From the NCBI RefSeq assembly GCF_963678635.1, contig NC_087064.1:42375165-42439164 (forward strand): DNA of 64,000 bases, given 5' to 3'. The notes beneath the pieces are model-generated. The model saw only the letters and a list, made by a program, of their open reading frames with translations. It made no database searches and was not told the origin of the DNA. The DNA comes from Symsagittifera roscoffensis (lineage: Eukaryota; Xenacoelomorpha; Acoela; Convolutidae). This document shows, piece by piece, positions 44,282-58,282 of this stretch (position 1 is its first letter; each line of letters opens with the position of its first letter). Made by a program: the position numbers and the translations under genes.

Positions 44282-45937
44282 AGCTGCTACACCTCCTATT
44301 CCTGGTCTTTACTTCCGCAGGAATTCTATGTTTGTATCCTCTCTTAAAATCTGCTGCTAACGCTGTCCTAAAACTCATGTTCGCTGTGATCGCTACCGCA
44401 CATGTCCTTTTTGTGAGTTTAAAATCTGTTATTAGTATGCTACTTGAGTATTCACTTGGCAAGTTAAAATATGATTCTACTACTTTTGGAACGGTTTTTG
44501 AAATTTTCTTACTTCACGCCCAACTGACCACTCCCGATTCAAAAAATTGTCAGATTAATACTATTAATCCGCCAAAACCGCCAATTTTCCCAGCTCACGG
44601 TCACTTTTAAAAGTTCGAAGTCACCAAGCATTTTAAGGGCATTCTGGTCGAATGTCTCATACTCCCCGGACAGCCCAGTCAATGTCCTCATTCAGTCTCG
44701 CAGTATTCATCAAAAGGATACAGTACCATCGAACGAAATTTACAAAATGCATGAAATCAATTTTATCCACATCACATCGACTCCCCACAGAATATAAACT
44801 GCATCAAACTACACTGTTATAGCCTTCCAAATTTTTTCATCACTAATCTGAACTTTTAAGGATATGACTGAAGAAAAAACATTTTTTCTGACTTTTATGC
44901 CAATGTCTTGATTTAAATTTTTTTACCAGGTTTAAAAAAAATTGGGAGGCAGGAAGGTCCTGCCAACCAACAAACTAAAATTATGCTACTATGCTTCTTC
45001 CCTTTGGAAATTTAGTTGTTTTTGGTCCTGAATATTAATATTAAGGAACTTGGTGGCTAGAAGGAACAATGAAATCACCTCTTTCTTCAAGAGATTACTC
45101 AAGCACTTCAGATCACCACAAAGTGATCACTCATCTTAGTTGATCAAAAACAATCATGCAGGCTAAAATACTTAATATAATTTTCACTCAAGCCTCTCCA
45201 AATAATTAGTTAGTGTCTCTAAAGTCACTAACTAAAATTACTATGCAAAATTATAAATGCAACAACTTTTGAACTTCAAAAATTAACTAAAAGTTTTCTT
45301 TCATTCAGTTTCAAATGCAAGCTTTGTTGCTTAGTTTCTCATTTGAGTTTTTCTCAAATAAACAATTCTGAGTTTTAACATTTTCTCCTTTGTTGCTCCT
45401 TAGTTCAATTCTATGTTTTCTTCTTCGTTTTTGTCGTTTATAAACTCTAAAACTTCTCAATTCCTTAATCTTTCTCTTTTTCGCATCTTGTTTTTCGGCT
45501 ACTTGTAATCGCTCCATCTCTAGATCTTCCTTCAAAATTTCCTCTCTTTCTCTCCCATCACACTCACTTGTTCTGGACGTCTTTTTCACTGCGGTAGTCA
45601 CTCCTGGAAGACACGGTTCATCCAGGCCTGTCGCTATATACTGTCAAAACGGAATCCATCTTTTTTTATTAATAATTTTTTAGTGTGGGTAAGTCCTACC
45701 CCCACTCCCCGGACAGACATATACATCGACATCCACTTCACTCGCATACCGGATTTTAAGTAAAGGTTGGATACATGAATGATTAATTATCCTTCCTGGG
45801 CAGCCCAGGAAGGATTATCTCTGTCGTTTTTATGTATTTCATGCTCTCACGGTCTACGTCTTGAATTATGAGACTGGCCTCCCTTGGGTACGATCGATGT
45901 CATTTCGTTCAGCCTTTCCAAGACGCGCGCAGGTTCG

Positions 45938-48900
45938 TTAATTTCTGTTCGCATGATTGCTGTTGCTCGTCATCGAATTCAACCTCAGGCTTAGACCGGT
46001 CACATACCCACTCCGCTCCTCATCTTGATCGTCGACTATGTCTATGTCCTGTGACGCGGGATTTTCTTCCCGACCCACCAATTCTTTCACTATCTTCTTC
46101 AGATCTATCCTGTCAACTACAAATTCGTCTCCGTCAGGATTGTAAGGATTGGGAACCTCTATCTGTTTCGGGTCTTGCCAGTCCTCTTCTGCGTAGGGTA
46201 AGGTTCCTTCATCTGCTTCAATTATCTCATTCAGGTCCAGGTCCAATGATGGACTCGTTCACTCTTCTATGACTTCATTCTCATCATTCTTTTCCCTGGT
46301 GCCCTTTTCATTGACTTCGCAGGCAGGGTCCATCATCAGATATTGACCCTCTTCCATGTCCTCAAGTATAGAGCAGTCCTCTGTAGATGGTTTGTGTGGC
46401 TTAATGTTTTCAAAGTGAGCGGCTCAGCCGGTTCTCAGTCTATAAAAATGTCCCTCCTGGTGCACTTCCGTTATCATGAACGGTCCCCTCCATTTCTGTA
46501 GGAGCTTCTTAGTCCCTTTAGGTGGTATAACGTTTTTAAATACCCATGCGTAGTCTCCTACTGAGTAAGCTTTTGCACCAGCTGCTTTTTTTATCAAACC
46601 TTTTCCTCTGCCTTGCCTGTGCTTGCCGAATCTTTCGTCTACACAAGTCGTTCAGTTCTTGTTGACATCTAATCATATCCCTAACATAAACTTGTGGTGA
46701 TGTTTTCTTTCCTTCATACTCTGGGTAAAAGAAAGTCAAAGGCAAAGACTTTTCGTGTCCAGTCAACATCATGTGTGGACTAATTCCCGTGGTGGAGTGT
46801 TGCGTGCTGTTATAACCTCCCATCACTTGTGGAAGGTATCTGTCCAAATCAGTCATGTATCTGGAACATTACCTTCTCAACTTCGACACCAGAGTCCGAC
46901 TTTGCCTTTCCACTAAGCCGTTTGTCTGGGGATGATACGTCGTAGAATGAGCGTGAGCCATTTGAGAACGTCTCATGAGCTCTTTACTAAGTTCTCCTAC
47001 GAAGACTGTTCCATTGTCCGATTGAAACGTCATCGGACATCCATGCCTCGCTATCAGATGATCTCATGTCTCTTCTATTGAAGCAGTTATGCATGGCACG
47101 GCCTCTGCATATTTCGTGAAGTGACCGATCATGACCAGGACCCGATTTTAGCCACTGTCTGTTAGACATATCTTCTGGTGGTCAATCTGTACCACCTCGT
47201 TGAATTCAGATGACTCAATCGACTGCAATGGAAATCGCAATTTTCTTGGGTCTTTCATTTTTTGACATGACAGACATGCTCCTATCCCCTTCTCACATGC
47301 CTTCTTCATCCCGGGCCATTCAAAGCGTTTCAGGATTCTTTGGTATACCCTATCAATCCCCTGGTGGCCCATTTGATCATGTGACCTGTCTTGTTCTGTC
47401 TGATAGAGTTGCGGCAACACTATCGCATTATATTTGTGGAGGACTTTGTCCTCATCTCTCCTCCCGTCCTTGCTCACATATATCCTTCCCTCCTACTGCA
47501 TAAAGCACTGTCTCAGAATACGATAACTGTCTTCTTCCAGATCACTTTTGTCTGGTGCCCCCTTCTCGATCCACCTCTTCAAGTTGCTAGTCATGCGGTC
47601 ATTTCATTGCGCTCCTAGTAGGTCCGAGAGTCTGTATCTCGCCTTCAAGTATGTGTGCATGACCCTAAATTGACTACTCAGCTCATCAGGCTGATTTGCG
47701 TCATCCTTCATCTTCACGCACCATATTCTCGCCAATGGCTCCGTCTTTTGTTTGAACGGTTGAAGGTCAGTCCTGACTGCTTCCTTCTGCGGTGACAAAA
47801 TCATCGAAAGTTTTGATACCGCTATCGTTTCCAGATCATCCGCTCAGTTGTCAAAGACTCCTTCACTGGGTACCAGGTAGCGATCACTGTCAGGGTCTTG
47901 ATATACTTCCTTGTCTAAATTTCTTGATCGAGTCTCCACTAGCAATGTGTGGATCGCCAATTCTGACAATTCTGATCCTGTGCTCAAGTTCCTGTCTGAG
48001 TATGTGTCGTCTTCTGAGATACTCGAGTTGCTGCCAACTGGCGAATCTGCCACGGAGCACGTCTCCACGGCAGGTTTCGACCTGTACGTTCTGCTCATCC
48101 GTTTAAACTCCTCGGACAAAGTTTCATCCTCCAGGTTTTGTCCCTCTACTGGATAATTTCCTTGAACCCCCGACTCCCCGCACAAACTTTCTTGTTCTGG
48201 GTTTTGTATATTGACTAGACAACTTTCTTCGACGTGCTTCTCCCGGACAAACTTTCTTGTTCCGGGATTTCTTCAACTTCTCCCCACTTCTGATCGGGAT
48301 TCTCAAAGGTGACAGTCTTCCTTTGTTTTCCGATCTTTTTGTTTATATGATGTCCTCATCAAAACGCTCTGAGGAATCGAGGATACCAGTTGCTGAGCTA
48401 CCGTAGTACAATCCCCTTCGTTTTCCCTTTGTTGGGGCTTTGATGGCATAATCTTTACTTTCTCACTGACCTTCAACAATGCCATGGCTGCTGCCCATTC
48501 GGGGTCATCCCTATTCACTTCTCTCTCCAGTATTCCACCCAGCATCCGCATCACTTGCGGTGTGACCTGCACCGTTTTATCCAGCAATGAGAGGCTGTTC
48601 ATGTTCATACGAGAGAATTCCTGTTGGACCAGGTTCGAGCGTAGCAACAGATCCAAAGGCACCCGGTCCTTTTTTGATAAGATCTTTATTTCTGCTACCT
48701 CCTCCACCGATAAATCGGGGTGTCCCGGAATTGGATGTCAAGACTTGTCCAACCATCTCGTCAAGGGAAGCGCTTCATAAATTTCTTTGTTTAGAAACGA
48801 AAACTCTTCATTGATTTCCGCCTGATAGGCTTGCTTTTTTCTCGTCTCTCGTAAAATTCAGTCTTTTTGCTGAGGCTGTCAGCATTTTGGTGTTTGTCGC

Positions 48901-49580
48901 GCATCCTGAGCTCGATTATCATGTGGTAGCCATCTAACCTGACTATCCACCGACCAATATAGCTCTGGTCCATCGAGTACGTCTTCAACCAGGATAGCGC
49001 TTTGTTGTCCACGCGTAACTAAAAGAGAGCGCTCCCCAAGTATGCAAACATTTATGCCTTCAGTGCACCATATTTCATTTCAGTGTCACTCAACACTTTA
49101 CTGCCATATGCAATGGGACGGAGAATTGTTCTCCCATTCCATTCTTGCCCCTGATGCAGTAACCCAGAGATGGCTACTACTGAAGCATCAGTATCGAGAA
49201 CGTACATGCCCTTCTCTGTGGGCATGCCTAGCTCTGGCGCCTCGCACAGTTCCCGCTTTATATTCTCGAAGGCTGCTTTGAGCTTTTTCATTCCACTCGA
49301 AATTCTTTCCTTTTTTGCGCATCAGTTTCTTCATGGGATACACCTCGTCTGCGTATCCTTTTATGAACTCACGTTAGTAATTAGCAAATCCCAGGAAGCT
49401 CATGAGATCTGTGTCCGTTTTGGGGGCCCTCCATGTCAGCACAGCTTCTAGTGCTTCCGGGTCCGGCTTCACGCCATGCCTGTCTACCATTCTCCCCAGG
49501 TACTTGATTGAATCCCTAAGAGTTTCACTTTTCGATGGTTTGCATTTCAAGCCCGCTCTTTTCATGCAGCCAGGCGACAC
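45938..49580 (-). pseudogene. Ty3/gypsy pol remnant (copy B)
   Basis: Counterpart of 11328-14970 with the same order (RT end, RNase H, linker, H2C2, DX35E core, GPY/F, acidic tail) and the same stops and frameshifts. One replacement in the linker (VMRMLGG for VMQMLGG, near 48545). The shared lesions show the element was already dead before the duplication. Confidence 0.85.
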
Positions 49581-49601
49581 GAAAACGGGATGGAGCGACT
49601 C

Positions 49602-52600
49602 ATGAGAAAAACCAATTTAGATTCGAGCGGGAACAGGTCCAGAAGCTGTACCAGGAAGCCATCAGGAGCAAGTACAGGAGGTCGACAGGAAAAGCTACGC
49701 CGAGTGAACCTATGGTGACCCGATTGAGACCTGAGTCGCTTATGAATGTTGAAGAGGCGCCTTGAGCAGCTGCTCGTTTCAACCTCAAATGAGCTAAGAT
49801 CTAGAAACATGCATTCCTCCTAAACCCACACCATCATTGAGTGACTCAGAAGTTGCGCAGATCAAGCTTTTCTCAATAGACATGGCCATGCCTGGTAAAA
49901 CCCACAACTTCGACCCGGTTTAACCACCACTTCTTCGAAAGGATTCACAGGAGAAGCTGCAGGCTAGGTCGCTCGAGAGCACCGAAAAAAACGCCCGCTT
50001 CTTAGAGAATACATCCAGTAAAAGCTGCAATTGTTTCCAACTACAAAAACGAGGAATGGATAAGCGCCCAGTGAGACACAAGATTGTCACTCCACGACGC
50101 AGCCTGGGTTAATTTTTTGAAAAATCCAAAAACACCAGAGGGTGCTATCCACTTGATCATGGGAGATAGTGTGGTCAGAATTCTCATTCATGTAGAGGCC
50201 CATTGGCAACTCGTAATTGGTACCGTACAAGATGCAAGGCAACGATAATGGACAAGACATAAATGAGAGGGTGCGTCCTATCAAAAGCGCGACACTGGAG
50301 ATCCAGTGACAGAGAAGCCTGCCGCTGCTCAGCGGATGGCATCCATTTTGATCGATCCAAGAGTATGAAGTGGCTAAACAATGTTTTCTAGCGGCATATG
50401 GGCAATTTGGAGTCAGATCTGTTAGAGCTGGGACGTTTCATTTTTGGTCCACCCCCAGACCTGCAAGCAGAAGGAGCAGGCATCACGGCTCTACTTCTCA
50501 AGAGAATGAGACGATAGGGTCTTCGACACTACAGAGCTCGGTGGGAGAATCTAACGTAATATTGGAGCGTAGCAACGAGAGAAGAATCTATGATCGACCT
50601 CAAGAGGGCTTGATAAGGACGAGGTATCTAAAAAGAATACAGCAAATTGACCGGCAGGAATTGGCATTCAGGCTAGAAGTCATGGAGGCACTGGAAATCA
50701 AGAACCTGTCGCACGAAGACATGGGAATCCAATATTGCGTAAACTGGCTGCAGCCACCACAGGCGCATTTTTTCTCGTGACCAGACCCTGGAGATAGCGA
50801 ATCTACCGCGATGCCAAACAGAGCCATGTTCGTTCAAATCAATTACCGACCACTGAAGGAATCGAGCGCTGATCTCTAACCGCACTTAGAGCGTGGTGTA
50901 TCTGGCAAATGTTTAATTTTAAAAACATCAATAAGTGATGATATTGATATTATCTCGATATTTCAGCCAATGGTGCCAATGTGAGAGTTTTCAATGCTTG
51001 CTCCAAGTCAAATTCTGATACTCTGCCAAATGTTTGCAGGAAGCATAAAGTAGAAAAAAAGAGATACCATGAGCAACGTATCAGAGAAGTTGAATAATTC
51101 ATTTCTGCCTCCTGAGAGGCTATCATATTTTACAAAAGAATTGCTTCGATAATTCGCGAGAAAAAACATATAACTTCGCATAGTCAAGTGCTTTGTTGGT
51201 GGATTCAATGTCGTATTGGATTTGCGCTTTCCAGATCTTCGATCATGAATATCCGTGGATCCCGTTCATCATATCGGAGACCAATGCATGATTGTCTTCA
51301 GCATTTATTCCTTGAAGCGCGCTCAATGGAAATCAGTTAACTTGCATATAAATTTCGTTTATGACATCTGTTAGCTGGTAGAATTTGTTCGAATGTGACG
51401 TCACCACTACAGCATATGTGCAAGTGAAGTATCTCCCGCCTTGGAATTTGATGTTTATGATGTGAATGGAGCTGCTGTTTGGGAACCGGGAAACGAATAT
51501 TATCAGTTTAATTCTACTGATTTTGATAAATCAACTTATGAAAACAATGATTGAAAGTAATTAAAATTTGTGAAAACTGAAGGAAATAGAGAGACCAGGT
51601 GTGATTGCAGAGCATGAAAAACTTCGCTAATTTTTTTACCATTATGAGAGTAGCGATCCCCGCCCAGTTGACAGCAGTGAATGAGCTCTTGGATTCACGA
51701 GTCATGCGGCCTTACCGATAGTGCTTACGGTCTAAAGATGCAAGATGTGGAAAAGAACTTCGCAAATTCAAAATCGCCAAAGCGCTAGCTACCTATGACC
51801 GTTCGGATCCTGGAGCGGTAGAAGTCATGATGATCGCAAGCTCGGATTTCATTGGAATCTCTGAGAAACTGTTTCGGTCGGAGACCCTTCTGTACGTGTT
51901 GCCATGAGCTGAACTCAACCAAATGTAAGTTATGACGATCAAGTCAGAAACACCATGCGGGCCAGAACTTTTATTATTTGCAGGAATGAACGATCACCTG
52001 CACGCAGCGGGACTTCTAGAGCCTTTGAGAGAGAAAAACCCGACACCAAATAAAAGATGGGGAGCAATCCAGACGTTTTTTCCGCAATAGTGGAGATACA
52101 ATGGAGGAGAAACAAGGCTTGAATCGAAAACGCTAGTGGTGTTCACCTCTTCACCTGGGGAGGGAGTATGCCGCCCGCGCTCCAATTCGTTTATGCTATA
52201 TTGGCCTTATCAAGAGAAGAACTTGAGACCCTTGAGGTCCGAACTGGCGGCATGCTGGTCAGACAACTCGCACGCCCTGGGAGGGTTCTACGAGTTTCCA
52301 TCTCCGTGGGATTAAAAACTCAAATAAAGAAAATAATTTTAGGTATTACCTACCAAAATTATAACTCTAAGTTTATGAAAACACGAAATATTGCAAAAAT
52401 TTTTTGTTGAACTCAATTAACTTTGTTTTTCTCAGTTTTAATAACAGAGAATAAAATGCTCAATTCAAGGGATCAAAACTAACCATAGATCCTACCGTTA
52501 TTGAGTATTTCTCAAGAAAACCAAAAAAATTGCTAAATCCACACAAGCACTTTTCTCCTAACATAGTTTCTGCAAGCTGAATTTTGAAGCTCAAGAACTC

Positions 52601-54230
52601 TTGCATACGTATTTTCTCTATCTAAATGAAAATATAGATAGGTTTAACTTTTTTCGTTAGCTAGTGATGGCGCAATAAACAGGGCAGTAGACACTTAATC
52701 CAAGCGTGGGTGTCAAAACTTGTGCAGTGAAAGAGAGAAAGTGTTTTTTTTTCATGTGCTCAAATTTCAAGAATCATTTTTGGGGCTAAATCAAATTCTT
52801 GGGATGAAACTGCGGAAAAAAAATGCGGAAAATTGCCATGTTTAAGAGAAGATTTTGAAACACTTGAGGTCCGATTTGGCGGCATGCTGGTCAGACACCT
52901 CGAATGCCCTGGAAGCTTCTACGAGATTGCGGACATCTTGATAGTGCTAGATGGAGTGTTGTGTCTAGAAGTCTCAATTTTGGAGAAACAGCTGAAACAG
53001 AAACCGGCACCAACGACAATCACCTCCGGATATGTCACCTTCCACTAACATGTGGTTCCGGAACATGGTGCTAAAAATGACTCGGCGAACCAGGAGCGCG
53101 AGCCAAAGAATATGGCCGACGCAAAGAAATTCGTGAAAGCGATGGTGTAACGCCTCTCTCCGGAAAGATCAGCACCATTCTTGACGCCGAGACAAGATGA
53201 GATGGGACACAAAACCAAACAAGCAGCTCCTCCCTTTATTGTCCAAGTGTGTTTATTCATGCAAGACCACTTGGACCAAGCAGAGAGGAGGGAGATGGCT
53301 GTGGGGACTTTTCTCTCACTGGCAAATGACACCACTACATCGCTCTTCTGGAAAAAACATGCCAACGGAGATCTGGAAACCAGAAAAGCGCAGGTGATTT
53401 TGAGATTCTTGAGACCATGTTGAGAGAAAAAATATTGGGTAGATTGTTCTCAGCTGGAAAAACACTGTTCGAGACTTTAATTCAGGATATCTTGAGCATG
53501 TCGATCAGTTTTTTACTTGCGTTGTATTTGGTGTTCCCCAGGAGTCCGTTCAATATGGAGTCAGCTTTCTCGATCAGCAGAAGGGTGGACACCTTGAGAC
53601 TTGATGGATACTTGAGTTTGAGGCTCTTGACGCCAGGAAATCTGGCGGTGATTCACCGTCTAATGAAACATGCGGACCCAATGGCGATGGCTCAAACTCA
53701 CTTTAGTATGGAGAACTATTTGCAGAACCGACACATTACTGCAGAGGAAACCGGCCCTAAAATAGAAGAGGAGCTCTTGAAGATGAATGGAGCACGCCCC
53801 TGCTCACTGACCTGTGCCTAGCAATGAGATCAGATCCTCTTGGTTTGGTCAGAGGACTAGGGGAAGTAGTGACATGCATCCATGAACCAGCAGTTACCTT
53901 TGCCTTCCCTGAACTTTTGGTAGCAGCCTATTGACACTCGGTCACCCATATCAGTCTGGTGAGCATTCTTTGTAGGAGGCTTTAAACTAATGTGAGCAAG
54001 AGTATCTGAAGATATTTGCTGCCATGATTGCTTCTGCGGGTAATTTGGCTTTTCAACTTGTGGTAGCCTTCCTTTGATCACTCAGAACACTCACCATTGC
54101 CATTAGGCACGGCGAGCTTGTGATCGGTATCGAGCTGGAATCGAACTGAGGTATGAGAGACTGGAAGCTCTCGCGCTCAAAATCCTTCCACCCGAGATCG
54201 CCCCTAATTGGGAGTCTAGCTTGCCTTCTA
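49602..54230 (+). pseudogene. Decayed long retroelement-like coding region (copy B)
   Basis: Counterpart of 14992-19620, with identical lesions as far as I compared. GDS lies near 50162 and GMND near 51983. Confidence 0.65.
52299..52727 (+). repeat. Inverted-repeat arm, left (copy B)
   Basis: Counterpart of 17689-18117, with tRNA-like end 52656-52727. Confidence 0.75.
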
Positions 54231-54551
54231 CCATTTCCTTAAAGATCTGAAGACTAAATACCTAAGATTGGAGTGACTTAGCACACTATCAAAGGGAGGG
54301 AACTTGAGTGCATGAGTTCGTAACATATCAAAATCGTTGAGAAATTGAAAATAGTGGAATTTTTGGAAAAAAAGAATTGTGGTGATAATTGAAACTATAA
54401 CTTTTCGTTTTGGAAAAATGATACGATGAAAAAATTGAAGTTATAGTTATACGTTACCTTCAAACAGAAAAGATACATTTGCAAACACCAACCGAAAAAG
54501 CTATATGCAGAAAAACGCAGCAAACAATTTTTTAAGGAAATTAAACTTGTC

Positions 54552-54967
54552 CTGCACAGGCTTTGAAACCCACGCTTAGATTACGTGTCCACTACCCTGT
54601 CAGTTGCGCCATCACTAGCTAACAAAAAAACTGAAGCTATGTTTTTATTTAGATAGGGAAGATACGAATGCAGCAATTTTTCTGACATAAACTAAATTAC
54701 AAGAAAAATGCTTTTGTGGATATATCATTTTTATTGGTTTTCTTTAAAAAAAACTCAACACCGGTAGGATCTCATGTTACTTTTGGTCCTTTGAATTGAG
54801 CACTTTAATCTCTGCTACAAAAATTGAGAAAAACAAAATAATTCGATTTTAACAAAAAGTGTATGTAATTGTTCGTGTTTTCATAAACTTGGATTTATGA
54901 TTTTGGTAGGTTATCTTTAAATTTCTTTTGTGTGTGTGTGTGTGAGTTTGTTAACCCCACGGAGATG
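54552..54967 (-). repeat. Inverted-repeat arm, right (copy B)
   Basis: Counterpart of 19942-20357, with tRNA-like segment 54552-54623. Confidence 0.75.
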
Positions 54968-56658
54968 CAAATATTGCACAGATGTAAAATTTTTGTTCAC
55001 AAGCAGCTGCCTAAATGAAAAAAATTTCTAAAACTTCGAAATGAAAACTGATATCTTTGAAACTTTGAGCTCCAGCCCTCAGAGTAAGAGTCCAATTTCC
55101 TGCTGATTCCGCTATCTCAAAATATTTTTTTTTGAAACTGTAGCCACCAGCGAAGCAAATACAACGCCATCTACTAAACTTTAGAGCAACTGAAATTAAC
55201 ATGCAGCAAAAATGCCATCAACTTTTTCATCCTTAATTTATACGTGCTGCAAAATTGATAACACTTGGGAAAACTGTGAACTCCTACCAAAAAACCACAG
55301 TTTGTTTGTGTAATTAAGGGCCTATTTGATTTTTTGTAGAAAACCAATATTCTAATTCCTGTAAATTCAGACATTGAGTAGAAAACAAAAAGAATCGGCT
55401 TCAATAGGCTAAAACCATTCTATTGAGAACAACTTTATTTAAAAGGCATAGTGTTTTCAGTTACTATTGAAACTGAAACTTTTTTGTGACTGATTTACAC
55501 TCACTTAGCAAATGTGTTTTTTCAGCAAATTTTGGGTTCCACAATTTTGTTTGCGTGTTACGCAAACTATATTGGATCGAGACGAAAAGCGAATATAAAA
55601 AGTAACCTGAAATTTTTGAACAATTTTAAAAACAGTAGTTTGTGTCGTTTTCGTTAAATTAAAATCAGATAAAAAACTGTTTTCAAACATAGCCAAAATT
55701 TTTTATTTATGCATCATTGGTTTGATCATTTTCTATTTTTTTCCTCTGTGTGGGCCCTGTTAAGCCTGCTAAAAAACTGAAAAACAGTTTCTGAAAAAAA
55801 TGATCAGCCTTCGCTGTTGTTTTCTGCTTCCTCAGATTAAAAAAAATAAAAATTGACAATTGAATAACACATAAGCCATATTTAACGTCGCAAGTTAACA
55901 CGTAAAATATCGTGGTAACACGTAAATACTAATTAAATTAGCAAATTTGAGAAATGGGAAGGAAGTAGAAGAGATCCAAACTATCACATAGTTTCATTAT
56001 ATATAGTTTTTACAACGTCCGATTTATTTTTTTTTTTCCATTCATTTTCAAGTTTCAAATTGGAATTTATGTTAACGATGTCAAATGCAAGAATACTTTG
56101 AATGTTGATCAAACAAACTATTGAGATCAGGTTTGTTTTGCATGTTTTTATTGTAACATAACGCATTTTTGAGCAGTTCATTTACACACATAAAAATATG
56201 GTCAGCCTTTGTAAACGGCGTTGCCAATAAAATTGCTTTAAGCACTGCAAATTCAAAAAAAAACTTTTTAATTTGAATTGAGTTTTGCCTCAAAAAGCAC
56301 AAACAGTAAGGACAATAAAAAATGCAAAGCCTTAGTTCGATCAATGAGTCATTTGTATAGATAGGAGTTATTGTAACTACTTTTGGTGACATGTAAAGGA
56401 CACAAATTATTGAGAACATGTTGAAGACAAAAATAAAATTTTTGTTCCAATTGAACAGTTAGACAATTCAATTGAAAGCACTAGAAAAAATAAAATCCAA
56501 CATCACTATTATTCAAGAAAAATAACACAGAATTTCAAAACAATAATCTCTGCGCAAAAAAATGTTTAATTATATTCAAAATGAGTGTCAAAAAATGTTT
56601 TCTATTGAACTAAAAGAAGTGTTCGGATAATATACTGCATAATATAATAGATATGGGG
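54968..56658. other. AT-rich DNA without recognised genes (copy B)
   Basis: Counterpart of 20358-22047; one extra T in the T-run near 56035 and a C-to-T change near 56236. Confidence 0.5.
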
Positions 56659-57377
56659 ACTGACCTTTTACGGGTCTAGGACAACAAGCCGACGGGACTT
56701 CAAGCCGAAGGGACTTCAAGCCGAAATTAAAACTTTACAAGCACCTCAAAACTCTATGTTATCATCTGTAAAACGTTATTTTTCAGAAGTTTTGATAAGT
56801 TTAGTCCATTAAAAGCGTTATTCATGACAATGCACCACTTGTGATTGGCGTCCGTTAATAACATCAGCCGGTTTTTGAAATGCATAAATTATAAAAATGA
56901 AAAATGCCTTCAACCATGTTTTATTTTTCAAGTTTCCGAAACATCATTTGGAGGCTTAAATTTCATGAAAACGCCAATAACTTGTGAAGAAAGATAATGA
57001 AATTCAGAAATTTTTCAAAAAAGTTTTCAAATTAATCATATTTCACAGGTTTATAAGGAACTATTCGGCTTGAATCCCTTAATTTTACGATTCGGCTTGA
57101 AGTCCCGTCGGCTTGATGTCCGGCACCAACCTTTTACCAGATGACTTTTTACCAGCAAAATTATAACATGGAACTTTTACCAGACTCGATAAACAAATTT
57201 GATTGACAGATGTATTGACGCCATTTAGTCGGGTTAAAGACAAGGATTTCACGGTTTCTCAACAAAGTTTTGTTTGTTCTAACCGCTTCCTTCTCAAATC
57301 TTCCACTAATTTTACATTTATACTGATTGAGTTATTTTATTGTGGTCTGGTAAAATGTCGGTCTGGTAAAAAGTCGG
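56659..57377. mobile_element. Outer MITE-like element (copy B)
   Basis: Counterpart of 22048-22766, interrupted by the same inner element. Confidence 0.6.
56672..57129. mobile_element. Inner MITE-like element (copy B)
   Basis: Counterpart of 22061-22518, with ccttttac on both sides. Confidence 0.75.
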
Positions 57378-58282
57378 CAAAAAAATGGCATTTAAAAAAA
57401 TATAGGATCATAATTTTAGAGAGTACACTCGAAAGAAGTCCTTGTTGTAACTGAAACAAATGAATCAATTAAAACAACAATTTAATTTTCAGTCTTAAAA
57501 ATGGTTTTGATCAAACTGCTTAAAAACACAATATAAAGATGCAAAGGAACTGATTTCCTAGTGATCGAATTTGATATTGTATCTTCAATTTATAATTTTT
57601 TTCTGGCTAAATAGCACATAGGTTATCAATCAGGTCGAGATAAAGCAGTACTCTATAGAAAAATCTCAACGGCGATTTAACACGTTAAGTAGTTATCCTG
57701 GCGCTCTTTCAAAAAATTGTTTTTGTTCCGACTTTCGATACGAAAGTGACGGAATATTTGTGCTCGGGGTGGGTTTTTTTCTTCAGACAAATTTCGACTT
57801 TTTAACTAGCCATTTTTGACGAAGTTTTTTTTATCATTCGAAAGGTATTGTTGTCCTGAGCTCAAATTTGAAAAAACATTTCACCTGTGATCATTTTTCG
57901 TAAAATTACGGGGGTTTAAAATTTGCCATTTTGGCCAATTTGGGACAATTAACGCGCGATATATTTCTCGCTATTATAACGCGTAAGCGAAGAGTTAATC
58001 CGTCTTAGAAATCGCACCAAATTGGTTAAAAGAACCTTATTCGCCATAATTGGTTTGTTACAAGGAGCGAAATCTATCTTTCGTACTTTAACTGGCGTGT
58101 GGGGGGATGATTTTTATAAAAAAAAATCAAGTTTTAGAAAAAACAATTTTTTTTTTATTTTGTTATATTTCATTGAATTTTTTAATGTTATTACTGCTCC
58201 ATAAACCTTAAAAGGCAGTCGGAACATTCAGGGCTTCGCCCTGATACGAGCAGTCTTGTTGAATTAGTGCACAACTTTGAAC
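57378..58282. other. AT-rich DNA (copy B)
   Basis: Counterpart of 22767-23671; the tcagggc-ttc-gccctga hairpin is at 58228-58244. Confidence 0.45.

Larger units (their letters stand above)
37278..45653 (-). mobile_element. Tandem SGNH-gag retroelement units (copy B)
   Basis: Counterpart of 2673-11043. Unit starts at 37278, 40894 and 44484 (spacings 3616 and 3590). Modules M lie at 37278-38402, 40894-42016 and 44484-45653. The first unit here has an intact long small ORF where copy A has a 1-bp deletion. Confidence 0.6.
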